A stretch of DNA of 64,000 nucleotides. It comes from Emticicia aquatilis (GTDB taxonomy: Bacteria; Bacteroidota; Bacteroidia; Cytophagales; Spirosomataceae). The translations under genes were made by a program, and so were the position numbers. The stretch lies in the NCBI RefSeq assembly GCF_014644295.1, contig NZ_BMKK01000008.1, positions 1 through 64,000 on the forward strand, written 5' to 3'. Within the stretch, counting starts at the first letter, position 1, and every line of letters begins with the position of its first letter. The notes under the pieces were generated by a model that saw only the letters and a list, made by a program, of their open reading frames with translations, ran no database searches and had not been told where the DNA came from. Below are positions 55,789 through 63,968 of this stretch, in pieces.

Positions 55789-56547
55789 ATGAAGATAATA
55801 GACCTTTCTGTAACTATTTCAGAAAAAATAAAAGAGCCAATGGCCACCAAAATCGACTACGAAGACCATAAAAATGGTGCAAAGAAGATTGGTGCAATGC
55901 TTTTTGGTGGAATGACCGATTGTTTTGTAAATGATAATGGTCCAGCAGGCGAAACGCTGACCGTAACAAGCCATTGTGGAACCCACGTAGATGCTCCATA
56001 TCATTACTACCCAACTTGCGAAGGCAAACCTTCACGCACCATTGATGAAATGCCTTTGGAGTGGTTTTTTCAAGATGGCGTTGTGCTTGATTTTACCGAT
56101 AAACCAGATGGCTATATGTTCGAGCCTGAAGATTTAATCGAAAAACTCGCCGCTATCAATTATACCCTAAAACCGATGGACATTGTTCTGATTCGTTGTG
56201 ATGCCGATAAGCGTATTCATGATGATGATTTTGTAAAAATCCACGTTGGGGCATCAGCAAAAGCTACTCATTGGCTCATCGACCAAGGTATTAAAGTAAT
56301 GGGAACCGATGGCTGGGGTTGGGATATTCCATTGCATATTCAAGCGGCTGATTATAAGGCAAATCCAAGACCGGGAGTCATTTGGCAAGCTCATTATGTA
56401 GGTATCGAAAAAGAATACTGTCAAATAGAAAAATTGGCAAATCTTGACCTATTACCACCTTTTGGCTTTAAAGTAGCTTGTTTTCCAGCAAAAATCGAAA
56501 AAGCAAGTGCTGGCTGGACAAGAGCAGTAGCTATTTTGGAGGATTAG
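55789..56547 (+). CDS. Cyclase-family (KynB-like) metal-dependent hydrolase
   Basis: A 252-residue cytoplasmic protein of the cyclase/kynurenine formamidase family. The metal motif HCGTHVDAPYH gives H62, H66, D68 and H72 as ligands or near-ligands. Later signatures are DIVLIRCDADK, MGTDGWGWD and the final PAKIEKASAGWTRAVAI. The family opens lactones, amides and formyl groups, and members occur in many aromatic catabolic operons; a lactone or enol intermediate is a likely substrate. It follows the GH2 gene by 6 bp, so a secreted and a cytoplasmic enzyme share a transcript. Confidence 0.88.
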   Translation: MKIIDLSVTISEKIKEPMATKIDYEDHKNGAKKIGAMLFGGMTDCFVNDNGPAGETLTVTSHCGTHVDAPYHYYPTCEGKPSRTIDEMPLEWFFQDGVVLDFTDKPDGYMFEPEDLIEKLAAINYTLKPMDIVLIRCDADKRIHDDDFVKIHVGASAKATHWLIDQGIKVMGTDGWGWDIPLHIQAADYKANPRPGVIWQAHYVGIEKEYCQIEKLANLDLLPPFGFKVACFPAKIEKASAGWTRAVAILED

Positions 56548-56583
56548 TTATTGGTAACTGGTTATTGGTATTTTATTGGTAAC
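56544..56583. repeat. Left arm of the repeat pair bracketing the four-helix-bundle gene 56620-57003
   Basis: TTAGTTATTGGTAACTGGTT followed by ATTGGTATTTTATTGGTAAC, starting within the stop codon of the cyclase gene. It is the imperfect reverse complement of 57001-57025. Confidence 0.78.
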
Positions 56584-56619
56584 ATGGTAAATTGTATTCT
56601 TTTTCAATCTTAATATCGT

Positions 56620-57003
56620 ATGAAATCATTCACTGAATTAGAGGTTTACAAGGTATGTAGAAATTTAAGAAAATTAATTTCTGATTTAGTGAAGAACAGG
56701 TTTCCCGATAATGAAAAATATAAACTCTCAGACCAAATCATAAGAAGTTCGAGAAGCATAACAGCGAATATCGCAGAAGGCTTTGGAAGATACTATTACA
56801 AAGAAAATATTCAGTTTTGTAGAATGGCGAGAGGTTCTTTAAATGAAACATTGGAGCATCTAATTGTAGCTTTTGACGAAAAATATATTGATGACCAAGA
56901 ATTGTTGAAAATGAAAATCGAAATTGATTCATGTGGTAAATTACTGAATGGATATATAAATAGCCTTAAAAGTTTGCAAAAACCCAAAGAAGAAGACCAA
57001 TAA
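56620..57003 (+). CDS. Four-helix-bundle protein (23S rRNA intervening-sequence type)
   Basis: A 127-residue helical protein of the four-helix-bundle/S23 family with the usual signatures ELEVYKVCRNLRKLISDLV, LSDQIIRSSRSITANIAEGF, a GRYYYKENIQFCRMARGS helix and LNETLEHL. It differs clearly from the copy at 50148-50510, which lacks the SSRSITANIAEG segment. It lies between cyclase and ABM genes and is bracketed by inverted arms at 56544-56583 and 57001-57025; its stop codon is inside the right arm. No reverse transcriptase, template repeat or rRNA gene is near. Confidence 0.9.
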   Translation: MKSFTELEVYKVCRNLRKLISDLVKNRFPDNEKYKLSDQIIRSSRSITANIAEGFGRYYYKENIQFCRMARGSLNETLEHLIVAFDEKYIDDQELLKMKIEIDSCGKLLNGYINSLKSLQKPKEEDQ

Positions 57004-57025
57004 CAAGTAACCAATTACCAATAAC
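57001..57025. repeat. Right arm of the repeat pair bracketing the four-helix-bundle gene 56620-57003
   Basis: TAACAAGTAACCAATTACCA then ATAAC. Its reverse complement GTTATTGGTAATTGGTTACT matches the left arm at 56547-56572 with few changes. It contains the stop codon of the bracketed gene and ends 1 bp before the next ATG. Confidence 0.8.
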
Positions 57026-57026
57026 T

Positions 57027-57308
57027 ATGATTTTAGAACTTGCAAGAATAGACATTAAAGAAAGTACAAATGCCGAATTTGAGGCAGCTTTAGAAAAGGC
57101 AAAAGGCGTGATTTCACAGGCGAAAGGTTTTCAAAAAATAAGCGTGAAAAAATGTATCGAGCAAGCGAATCGCTACATTTTATTGATTGAGTGGGACACC
57201 CTCGAAGACCATACCATTGGTTTCCGAGAGTCCGAACTTTTTAAAGAGTGGCGAGCATTAATCGGCCCATTTTTCTTAGAACCACCATTGGTACAACATT
57301 ATATTTGA
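57027..57308 (+). CDS. Antibiotic biosynthesis monooxygenase (ABM)-family protein
   Basis: A 93-residue ferredoxin-like protein of the ABM family: LELARIDIKESTNAEFEAAL, VISQAKGFQKISVKKC, YILLIEWDTLEDH and FRESELFKEWR. Such dimers act as cofactor-free quinol or phenol oxygenases or as haem-degrading or accessory proteins. Next to an FAD hydroxylase and KynB-like cyclase, oxidation of a quinol-type intermediate is a reasonable guess. Confidence 0.85.
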   Translation: MILELARIDIKESTNAEFEAALEKAKGVISQAKGFQKISVKKCIEQANRYILLIEWDTLEDHTIGFRESELFKEWRALIGPFFLEPPLVQHYI

Positions 57309-57440
57309 TTGTGGATTTGGGATTTACGATTTTGGATTTAAAATCTTGTATTTACCCAAATTTTAGATAAAATATTCAATCCTTAATTAAAGAACAAATG
57401 AATGAAAAATCCGAAATCCGAAATCATATTTCCAAAATCC
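57307..57440. repeat. GATTTTGGATTTACG-family element whose right arm is coding
   Basis: The left arm (57307-57340) is G/T-rich: GTGGATTTGGGATTTACGAT then TTTGGATTTA. The right arm (57401-57440) is A/C-rich: AATGAAAAATCCGAAATCCG then AAATCATATTTCCAAAATCC. The right arm starts at the start codon region of the FAD monooxygenase and encodes its first 13 or so residues. Confidence 0.7.
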
Positions 57441-58555
57441 TTGTAGTTGGAGCTGGTATTGGCGGCCAGTCGGTTGCGATTGGTCTGAAAAAAGCTGGTT
57501 TTGAGGTAGATATCGTAGAAATTCATAAAGAATTTAATGTTTATGGCGTAGGTATTATTCAGCAAGCCAATGCCCTCAGAGCCTTAGATGCCATCGATGT
57601 TGCCGATGAAGCCATGCGTCGAGGTTCGCCTTATGGTAAAGTTAAACTATGTCTGGCTCATGGTGTTCAAATCGGCGAAGCTGGAACCCCACCGATTGGT
57701 CGTTTCCCGAGTCATAATGGTATTTCTCGTAGAATTCTGCACGATGTTTTATTTGAAGAAGCACAAAAAGTAGGATTGAAATATCGAATGGGCGTGACTG
57801 TCGAAACTATTGATAATCAGCCAGATGTAGCTAATGTAACTTTCTCTGATGGTACTTCGGGTAGCTACGACATTGTCATTGCAGCCGATGGCGTAAATTC
57901 AAAAGTACGTAAACTCATTTTTGGCGAATTTAAAACAAGTTATGTAGGTTTATCGGTTTGGCGATACGCGTTCAAGCGTCCAGCCGGCTTAGATACTGGC
58001 TATATTTTCTTCAATAAAAAGCACAAACTCGGCGTAATTCCAATGACGGCTGATTTGTGTTATATATTTGTGAACTCGGCAGAAGGCGATAACCCAATGA
58101 TTCCAGAAGACCAGTTGGTTGATAAGCTAAAAGCATATATGTCGGCTTATCCGATTCCGATGGTTCAGGAACTCATTCCACAGGTGACAGATGCCAAATT
58201 GGTTAATTATCGTACGCTCGAAACCCTCAAAATGCCTGCTCCTTGGTACAAAAACCGTGTGGTAGTGTTGGGCGATGCCGCTCATACAACCATTCCACAA
58301 CTCGGCTCGGGGGCTGCTTTGGCTATCGAAGATGCGGTGGTTTTGATTGAAGAATTGCAGAAAGAAGGTTCGGTTGAGGAAATATTCGAAAGATACATGA
58401 AGCGTCGCCACGACCGTTGTAAAATGGTGGTAGAGGTTTCGGAAACTTTGGGTGCTTGGGAACTACTCGAATACACCGACCAACCATTGCCCGAAGGTGC
58501 AAACATGGGTATGCTCATGGGCAAAACAGGCATGGCATTGACACAAGAGATATAA
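57398..58555 (+). CDS. FAD-dependent aromatic hydroxylase-like monooxygenase
   Basis: A 385-residue class A flavoprotein of the PHBH fold, similar to salicylate and 3-hydroxybenzoate hydroxylases. Motifs: ILVVGAGIGGQSVAIGLKKA with E at the end of the second strand, DG motif YDIVIAADGVNSKVRKL, and GD motif VVVLGDAAHTTIPQLGSGAA. The first residues (MNEKSEIRNHISK) come from repeat sequence; the fold itself starts at about residue 13, so the N-terminus looks extended by the repeat. It would put a hydroxyl on an aromatic ring, which fits as the step before the extradiol dioxygenase at 49071. Confidence 0.88.
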   Translation: MNEKSEIRNHISKILVVGAGIGGQSVAIGLKKAGFEVDIVEIHKEFNVYGVGIIQQANALRALDAIDVADEAMRRGSPYGKVKLCLAHGVQIGEAGTPPIGRFPSHNGISRRILHDVLFEEAQKVGLKYRMGVTVETIDNQPDVANVTFSDGTSGSYDIVIAADGVNSKVRKLIFGEFKTSYVGLSVWRYAFKRPAGLDTGYIFFNKKHKLGVIPMTADLCYIFVNSAEGDNPMIPEDQLVDKLKAYMSAYPIPMVQELIPQVTDAKLVNYRTLETLKMPAPWYKNRVVVLGDAAHTTIPQLGSGAALAIEDAVVLIEELQKEGSVEEIFERYMKRRHDRCKMVVEVSETLGAWELLEYTDQPLPEGANMGMLMGKTGMALTQEI

Positions 58556-58558
58556 TAA

Positions 58559-58620
58559 TTTACGATTGTTCATACTCCATTCGTTCATTCGTAAATCATA
58601 AATCGAATCAATCGTAAATA
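58559..58620. repeat. Spacer element, TTTACGATT family in inverted arms
   Basis: TTTACGATTGTTCATACTCC on the left; CGTAAATCATAAATCGAATC and AATCGTAAAT on the right, 15-20 bp apart, between the FAD monooxygenase and lipoprotein genes. It resembles the element at 13929-14018, which shares CGAATCAATCGTAAAT. Confidence 0.65.
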
Positions 58621-58628
58621 AAATATTT

Positions 58629-59300
58629 ATGAAATATCTGGGTCTAATTTTTATCCTTTTATTGGGGTGTAGTCAAGAGAAAAAGGACAATAATCCAGCC
58701 ACAAAAATAGCTTGGATGTTTTCCGAAAGCCTTAACAAAGCCAAAGAAAACAGCAAGGTATTTGGTAGCGATAGCCTCGAAATGGTTTCGAGTACAGAGA
58801 CCGATTTTTTTATCGAACCTGGCCAACCACCTTATAATAAGGCAAATGCCCCGCTGTTATTGATACCCGTTGATAACTCCAAACCTTTTACTTTTTCTAT
58901 CAAAGTCAGTCCAACGCACCTTGTAAAATATGATGCAGGAATGGCCTTTTTGTATGTAAATGATTCGGAATGGCTCAAATTTGCCTTTGAAGTAGATGAA
59001 AGAATGATTGGAAGAATTGTAACCGTAAAAACTAAGGAGTTTTCGGATGATAATAACCATGATGTCATTCCTGCGAAATCGGTCTATTTAAAGATTTCAT
59101 CCGATACCAAAGTGGTTGGTTTTTATTATTCGCTTGATGCCAAAACTTGGCAATTGGTGAGGGTTTTCAAAAACGAATATCCACAAAACCTTAAAATTGG
59201 CATTGGTTCTCAATCGCCCGCTGGAAAGGGAAATAAATCTATTTTCTCCGAATTTCAATTCGCCGAAACCAACGTAAAAGATTTCCGAATGGGCATTTAA
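58629..59300 (+). CDS. DUF1349-type concanavalin-like lipoprotein
   Basis: A 223-residue protein. The signal ends LLLGCSQ, a good lipobox, so it is probably anchored in a membrane. The mature domain is the DUF1349/beta-xylosidase-C2-like beta sandwich: IPVDNSKPFTFSIKVSPTHL, DAGMAFLYVNDSEWLKFAFE, VYLKISSDTKVVGFYYSLD and QLVRVFKNEYPQNLKIGIGS. These domains bind carbohydrate or accompany glycosidases; no catalysis is evident. It lies between the FAD monooxygenase and FAH genes, 24 bp before the latter. Confidence 0.8.
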   Translation: MKYLGLIFILLLGCSQEKKDNNPATKIAWMFSESLNKAKENSKVFGSDSLEMVSSTETDFFIEPGQPPYNKANAPLLLIPVDNSKPFTFSIKVSPTHLVKYDAGMAFLYVNDSEWLKFAFEVDERMIGRIVTVKTKEFSDDNNHDVIPAKSVYLKISSDTKVVGFYYSLDAKTWQLVRVFKNEYPQNLKIGIGSQSPAGKGNKSIFSEFQFAETNVKDFRMGI

Positions 59301-59324
59301 AATATTTTGTAACAAAGAATCAAA

Positions 59325-60278
59325 ATGAAACTCGTAACATTCTTAAATAAAAATCAAGAAAGCCGCATCGGTTGGCTCGTGGGCGAAAGTATAGTAGATA
59401 TGCGTTTGGCCAGTGAAAAATTGCCGACCGACATGCTCACTTTTATTGATAATCACGAAGTCTATTTCGAGATTATCAAAGCGTTGGTCGAAGTTGAGCC
59501 ACATTATAGCTTGGCAGAGGTAAAACTTTTAGCACCGTTGCCCAATCCACGTAGTTTCCGTGATTACATCGGTTTTGAGATGCACATGCAAAATGCCTCT
59601 CGCTCATTCGGACATAAAATTGGTCCTGCTTGGTACGATATGCCGATTTTTTATTTCACCAATCATCAAGCTATTTATGGTCCTGAGGATGAAATCAAAC
59701 GTCCAACCAAAGAAACCAAATTGGATATTGAACTTGAAATTGCTTGTATCATTGGTAAAAAAGGCAAAGATATTAAAGCTGCCGATGCTCGACCGTATAT
59801 TTTTGGTTATACGATTTTCAATGATTGGACAGCCCGTGCGATTCAAAAAGTAGAAATGGAGATTCCGCTTGGGCCGCACAAAGGCAAAGATTTTGCCAAT
59901 GCCATTGGCCCTTGTATCGTTACTGCCGACGAAATGGAGCAGTATAGAGTGCCATTCGATGAGAGTGTATTTCAAGAACCCATCAGCGTACCAAAGGTGG
60001 CGGGCGACAGGCTAAATCTGAAAATGACTTCTCGTATCAATGGCCAAACCGTTTGTGAAGGAAATTATAAAACATCGTACTATAACTTTGAGCAAATGAT
60101 TGAGCGAGCTTCTGAAAACAACGTAAACCTTATGCCGGGCGATATTCTTGGCTCAGGTACACTCGGTTGGGGCAGTTTAATCGAAAATAATTTTACCGTT
60201 CATCGTCCACTTGAACCGGGCGATGTGGTTGAACTCGAAATTGAAGGTATCGGAATTTTAAGAAATAAAGTAGTTTAG
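59325..60278 (+). CDS. Fumarylacetoacetate hydrolase (FAH)-family protein
   Basis: A 317-residue FAH-family enzyme. The metal site is visible as LDIELEIACIIGKKGKDI (two Glu) and FNDWTARAIQ (Asp); the KGKDFANAIGPCIVT segment and the final GDVVELEIEGIG are typical. FAH proteins hydrolyse or decarboxylate acylpyruvates and 2-oxo-dioates formed after ring cleavage. Position at the end of the run supports a late step, after dioxygenase and C-C hydrolase. It has an N-terminal domain (about 1-75) as in the longer FAH subgroup. Confidence 0.9.
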   Translation: MKLVTFLNKNQESRIGWLVGESIVDMRLASEKLPTDMLTFIDNHEVYFEIIKALVEVEPHYSLAEVKLLAPLPNPRSFRDYIGFEMHMQNASRSFGHKIGPAWYDMPIFYFTNHQAIYGPEDEIKRPTKETKLDIELEIACIIGKKGKDIKAADARPYIFGYTIFNDWTARAIQKVEMEIPLGPHKGKDFANAIGPCIVTADEMEQYRVPFDESVFQEPISVPKVAGDRLNLKMTSRINGQTVCEGNYKTSYYNFEQMIERASENNVNLMPGDILGSGTLGWGSLIENNFTVHRPLEPGDVVELEIEGIGILRNKVV

Positions 60279-60303
60279 GTTAAGAAGTTTAAAGAGTAGA
60301 ATT

Positions 60304-60412
60304 TTCCCGTTAGGGAATAAATATTGGTAATGAGGAAAATCTCAAAAGATTACTAAATCCCGTAGGGATGAAATATATTATTTTGAAGATTATTTTTCTA
60401 CCAATATCAAAT
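60304..60412. repeat. Dispersed repeat with CCCGTAGGGA motifs
   Basis: TTCCCGTTAGGGAATAAATA at about 60305 and ATCCCGTAGGGATGAAATAT at 60358 are similar, self-complementary units; ATTGGTA (60323) and its complement TACCAAT (60399) bound the element. It fills most of the spacer before the GH3 gene. Confidence 0.55.
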
Positions 60413-60447
60413 GCCCACGGCATAATATTGACCAACTAATTTCAAAA

Positions 60448-60492
60448 GCTGATAAACGTAGGGTAGATTACTTACGTTTATCAGCATTTTTG
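60448..60492 (+). terminator. Terminator-like hairpin between FAH and GH3 genes
   Basis: Stem GCTGATAAACGTA (60448-60460) with TACGTTTATCAGC (60473-60485), 12-nt loop, then ATTTTTGCG. It should end the aromatic-pathway transcript 45-50 bp before the GH3 gene. Confidence 0.75.
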
Positions 60493-60536
60493 CGTAAGAA
60501 TCAAATTGTTTTTTATATCAAATACCAATAAAAATC

Positions 60537-62810
60537 ATGAAAAAAAGTACCTTAACTACCTTACTCTTAACAGGCTTTGTGAGTGCAATCGCTCAAGAAC
60601 CAGTTTTTAAGGTTATCCAAAATAAAGGTGGGAAAACCATCGCTTATGCTCCAACTTCGGGAGTGAAAATTTTGACTATCAATGGCTTATCGTTTAAAGA
60701 CCTTAATAAAAACGGCAAACTTGATAAATACGAAGACTGGCGTTTGGCCGATGATATTCGTGCCAAAGATTTAGCATCGAAACTTACCGTTGAGCAAATT
60801 GCGGGTTTAATGTTATATTCTTCACACCAATCTGTTCCTGCTCGCCCAGGTGGATATTTTGCAGGAACTTACGGCGGAAAACCTTTCAAAGCTGGCGAAA
60901 CAGACCCAAGCGATTTGACCGACCAACAAAAGAAATTTTTGGCCGAAGATAACCTTCGCCACGTATTGATTACAACCGTTCAAACACCAGAAATAGCGGC
61001 CAAATGGAATAATAAAATGCAGGCTTACTGCGAAAGTGTAGGTTTGGGAATTCCTGCAAACAATAGCTCTGACCCACGCCACGGAACCAAAGCAAAAGCC
61101 GAATACGATGCTGCTGCGGGTGGTGAAATTTCGATGTGGCCAAGTTCGTTGGGTATGGCTGCCACTTTTGACCCAACTTTGATTGAAAAATTTGGTAAAA
61201 TAGCCGCTGCTGAATACCGTGCTTTGGGAATCACAACGGCTCTTTCGCCACAAGTAGATATTGCTACCGAACCTCGTTGGGGGCGTTTCAATGGCACATT
61301 TGGTGAAAGTCCGTGGCTTTCGGCAGCAATGGGGCAAGCCTACTGCGATGGTTTTCAGTCGAGTGTTTGGGGAGCGAAAAGTGTAAATGCGATGGTAAAA
61401 CACTGGCCAGGTGGCGGTGCTGGAGAGGCAGGACGTGATGCACACTACGCCAATGGGAAGTTTGCGGTTTATCCAGGCAATAATTTCGATGCACACTTGA
61501 TACCTTTTACACAAGGGGCATTTAAACTCAAAGGACAAACCAAAATGGCTTCGGCAATTATGCCTTATTACACCATTTCATGGAATCAAGATAAGAAAAA
61601 CCATGAAAATGTGGCCAATAATTACAACAAATACATGATTACGGACTTGCTTCGTACCAAATATGGCTACGATGGCGTAGTTTGTACTGACTGGTCGGTG
61701 GTGGCTTTACATAAAGCCATGGATTCGTTTTTAGATGGTAAAGCGTGGGGTGTAGAAAACCTTTCTTTGGTCGAACTTCACTACAAAGCATTGATGGCAG
61801 GTGTTGACCAATACGGTGGTAATAATAATATCAAGCCACTCTTGGAAGCGTATGAAATGGGCATCAAAGAACACGGTGAAGCCAAAATGAGAGCCAGAAT
61901 GGAACAATCGGCTGTGCGATTATTGAAAAATATTTTCAGAGTTGGTGTTTTCGAGAATCCATATTTGAATACCGAAGAAACAAAGGCCATTGTTGGAAAA
62001 CCTGAATTTATGAAAGCAGGTTACGAAGCACAGTTGAAATCAATTGTTATGCTTAAAAATCAAGCAAAAACATTACCGATAACTACAAAAAAGACGGTTT
62101 ATGTACCGAAAAGATTTGTAGCTGCCAGTCGTAACTTCTTGGGTATGGAAACACCTGCTTCGGAAGATTATCCAGTAAATTTGGAAATCGTGAAAAAGCA
62201 TTTTAATGTAACCGATAATGCCGAAGAAGCGGATTTTGCCTTAGTTTTCATCGAAAATCCAAAGGCTTCGATAGGTTACGACAAAGAAGATACTAAAAAT
62301 GGTGGAAACGGCTATGTACCAATCAGTTTGCAGTACAGTGATTATAAAGCCGATGATGCCCGTGAGGTGAGTATTGCAGGCGGAGATATTTTAGAGAATT
62401 TCACGAACCGTTCGTACAAAGGAAAAACAGCAAAAGTACCAAATATCACCGATATGCAATTGGTGCTAAATACAAAAGCCAAAATGAAAGGCAAACCAGT
62501 GGTGGTGGTAGTGAATACGACTAACCCAATGGTTTTCTCTGAAATTGAGCCATCTGCTTCGGCTATTTTGTTGAGTTTTGGTGTGCAAGACCAAGCCATT
62601 ATCGAAACCATTGTGGGTAAAAATGAGCCATCGGCACTTTTGCCAATGCAAATGCCAGCCAATATGAGCGTAGTAGAAAAACAAGCCGAAGACGTACCTT
62701 ATGATATGACTTGTCATAAAGATTCGGAAGGAAATGCCTATGATTTCGGCTTTGGTTTGAACTGGAAAGGTATCATCAAAGATGCAAGGGTGGCGAAGTA
62801 TAAGAAATAA
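60537..62810 (+). CDS. Secreted GH3 beta-glycosidase
   Basis: A 757-residue secreted enzyme, signal peptide ending VSAIAQ (residue 20). The GH3 N-terminal barrel runs to about 450 and holds ALSPQVDIATEPRWGRFNGT, VKHWPGGGAGEAGRD and the nucleophile D385 in GVVCTDWSVV. The C-terminal domain follows (SIVMLKNQAKTLPITTKK). Early in the mature part, DLNKNGKLDKYEDWRL is a linker common to Bacteroidota GH3 enzymes. It removes terminal beta-linked glucose or xylose; with GH78 it could strip a rutinose-like disaccharide from a phenolic (inference). It has its own transcript between two terminators. Confidence 0.92.
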   Translation: MKKSTLTTLLLTGFVSAIAQEPVFKVIQNKGGKTIAYAPTSGVKILTINGLSFKDLNKNGKLDKYEDWRLADDIRAKDLASKLTVEQIAGLMLYSSHQSVPARPGGYFAGTYGGKPFKAGETDPSDLTDQQKKFLAEDNLRHVLITTVQTPEIAAKWNNKMQAYCESVGLGIPANNSSDPRHGTKAKAEYDAAAGGEISMWPSSLGMAATFDPTLIEKFGKIAAAEYRALGITTALSPQVDIATEPRWGRFNGTFGESPWLSAAMGQAYCDGFQSSVWGAKSVNAMVKHWPGGGAGEAGRDAHYANGKFAVYPGNNFDAHLIPFTQGAFKLKGQTKMASAIMPYYTISWNQDKKNHENVANNYNKYMITDLLRTKYGYDGVVCTDWSVVALHKAMDSFLDGKAWGVENLSLVELHYKALMAGVDQYGGNNNIKPLLEAYEMGIKEHGEAKMRARMEQSAVRLLKNIFRVGVFENPYLNTEETKAIVGKPEFMKAGYEAQLKSIVMLKNQAKTLPITTKKTVYVPKRFVAASRNFLGMETPASEDYPVNLEIVKKHFNVTDNAEEADFALVFIENPKASIGYDKEDTKNGGNGYVPISLQYSDYKADDAREVSIAGGDILENFTNRSYKGKTAKVPNITDMQLVLNTKAKMKGKPVVVVVNTTNPMVFSEIEPSASAILLSFGVQDQAIIETIVGKNEPSALLPMQMPANMSVVEKQAEDVPYDMTCHKDSEGNAYDFGFGLNWKGIIKDARVAKYKK

Positions 62811-62826
62811 GTAAAAGCCATATAAC

Positions 62827-62861
62827 AAAAATGCCTTGCCCCAATAGAGCAAGGCATTTTT
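62827..62861. terminator. Terminator between convergent genes
   Basis: A 13-bp stem AAAAATGCCTTGC (62827-62839) with GCAAGGCATTTTT (62849-62861), 9-nt loop, A and T runs on either side. Confidence 0.85.
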
Positions 62862-62882
62862 GTTGTTTAGTAAATTTAATTT

Positions 62883-63314
62883 TTAGCTCGTATGGTCAGA
62901 GACAATCAACCATTTGCCGTTGATTTTTTTGAGTACGAGCGTAAAATAACCACCAACGTCGCCTTTTTCTGGGCGAGTGAGATGCCATTTCCCCAGTACC
63001 CAACAGGTAGTTTTTGAATGAAAATCGGTTTTCTGAATATCGAATTTTAACGTACCCATCGTAGCTCGGTCGGGGTAGCTTTTGTTATATCGGTCAAGTG
63101 TTGCCTTCCAGCCATAAACAACTCCCTTCGAACCAATAAACATGAGCGAGTCAGACTTCCAATAATCTTCCATAAAGGCACTGATATTTCCATCGTTCCA
63201 ATTTTTATTTTGACGTGCCAAAACGCTCAATACTTCATTGCGTTCATTGGTAGATTGAGCGACAGACTTTAGTGTAAAAAGTATAAAAAAGCATAATAAG
63301 AAGCTATTTTTCAT
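62883..63314 (-). CDS. Secreted SnoaL/DUF4440-type protein
   Basis: A 143-residue protein with signal peptide ending SVAQ (residue 20). NTF2-fold signatures: EVLSVLARQNKNWNDGNISA, FMEDYWKSDSLMFIGSKGVV, WKATLDRYNKSYPD and the final GGYFTLVLKKINGKWLIVSDHTS. A commonly exported family without a clear activity. It lies 32 bp after the DUF1572 gene on the minus strand, so both may be one transcript. Confidence 0.85.
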   Translation of the reverse strand: MKNSFLLCFFILFTLKSVAQSTNERNEVLSVLARQNKNWNDGNISAFMEDYWKSDSLMFIGSKGVVYGWKATLDRYNKSYPDRATMGTLKFDIQKTDFHSKTTCWVLGKWHLTRPEKGDVGGYFTLVLKKINGKWLIVSDHTS

Positions 63315-63346
63315 CGGTTTAGGTTTGGTTTATAGATGAGTTTTGA

Positions 63347-63913
63347 TTATTTAGTTTTTAAAAATTCGTCAACAAAGTGTTGTTTTTGTTTAGGTTTTAG
63401 AAATTTTTCGGTGTTATATTCCTTTGATTTATTTTTTGCAATTGATAACGACTTCCAATTTTCATCTTGTGCCATTTTACCAATAAAAACGATTTGCCCA
63501 ACATGATACGGATAATGTGCGAGTTGTCGATTGATTGCCTCCGAAACACTGTGCCCTTGATTTCTGATATAAATTATTTTATCTAAATCTTCGACCACTA
63601 AACTATCTAAGGCATTAAAAAGACATTGCCAACCTTCATTCCATTTATCCACTAATTCACTTCTGTCTTTAATATCATTTTCAAATTCGGCATCTCGATT
63701 TCTCCACTCTTTTTCTCCATCCGAAACCATAAAATCAGTCCATCTTGAGAGCATATTGCCCCAAAGATGTTTCACAATCATGCTGATACTATTACTTTCG
63801 GAATTATATTGCCAAAATAACTGCTCATCAGTCAATTGTTCAAATGTTTTTTCGCCAAGTAATTTATAATATTCAAATTGTTTTCTGGCACTCACAATGT
63901 AATCGCTTGTCAT
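63347..63913 (-). CDS. DUF1572 protein (DinB-like four-helix fold)
   Basis: A 188-residue cytoplasmic protein of the DUF1572 family, a branch of the DinB/YfiT-like putative metalloenzymes. The three expected His ligands appear in SMIVKHLWGNM and LAHYPYHVGQIVF. Related proteins are bacillithiol S-transferases or thiol-dependent detoxification enzymes, but this branch is uncharacterised. No function assigned. Confidence 0.88.
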   Translation of the reverse strand: MTSDYIVSARKQFEYYKLLGEKTFEQLTDEQLFWQYNSESNSISMIVKHLWGNMLSRWTDFMVSDGEKEWRNRDAEFENDIKDRSELVDKWNEGWQCLFNALDSLVVEDLDKIIYIRNQGHSVSEAINRQLAHYPYHVGQIVFIGKMAQDENWKSLSIAKNKSKEYNTEKFLKPKQKQHFVDEFLKTK

Positions 63914-63960
63914 TTTCTGTAAATTTTATCGAAAAACTATAAATTCCTTTAAATCAGATT

Positions 63961-63968
63961 TATCTTTG
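63961..63968 (+). promoter_or_regulatory. -7 box pointing out of the window
   Basis: TATCTTTG fits TAnnTTTG on the plus strand, 32 bp before the window end. It may drive a gene that begins beyond the right edge, divergent from the DUF1572 gene. Confidence 0.4.

Noticed and set aside
60822-61538. A 238-codon open frame on the minus strand inside the GH3 gene
   Set aside because: It lies wholly within a well-supported glycosidase gene on the other strand, has a Cys/Phe/Arg-rich composition typical of a shadow frame, and has no recognisable domain.
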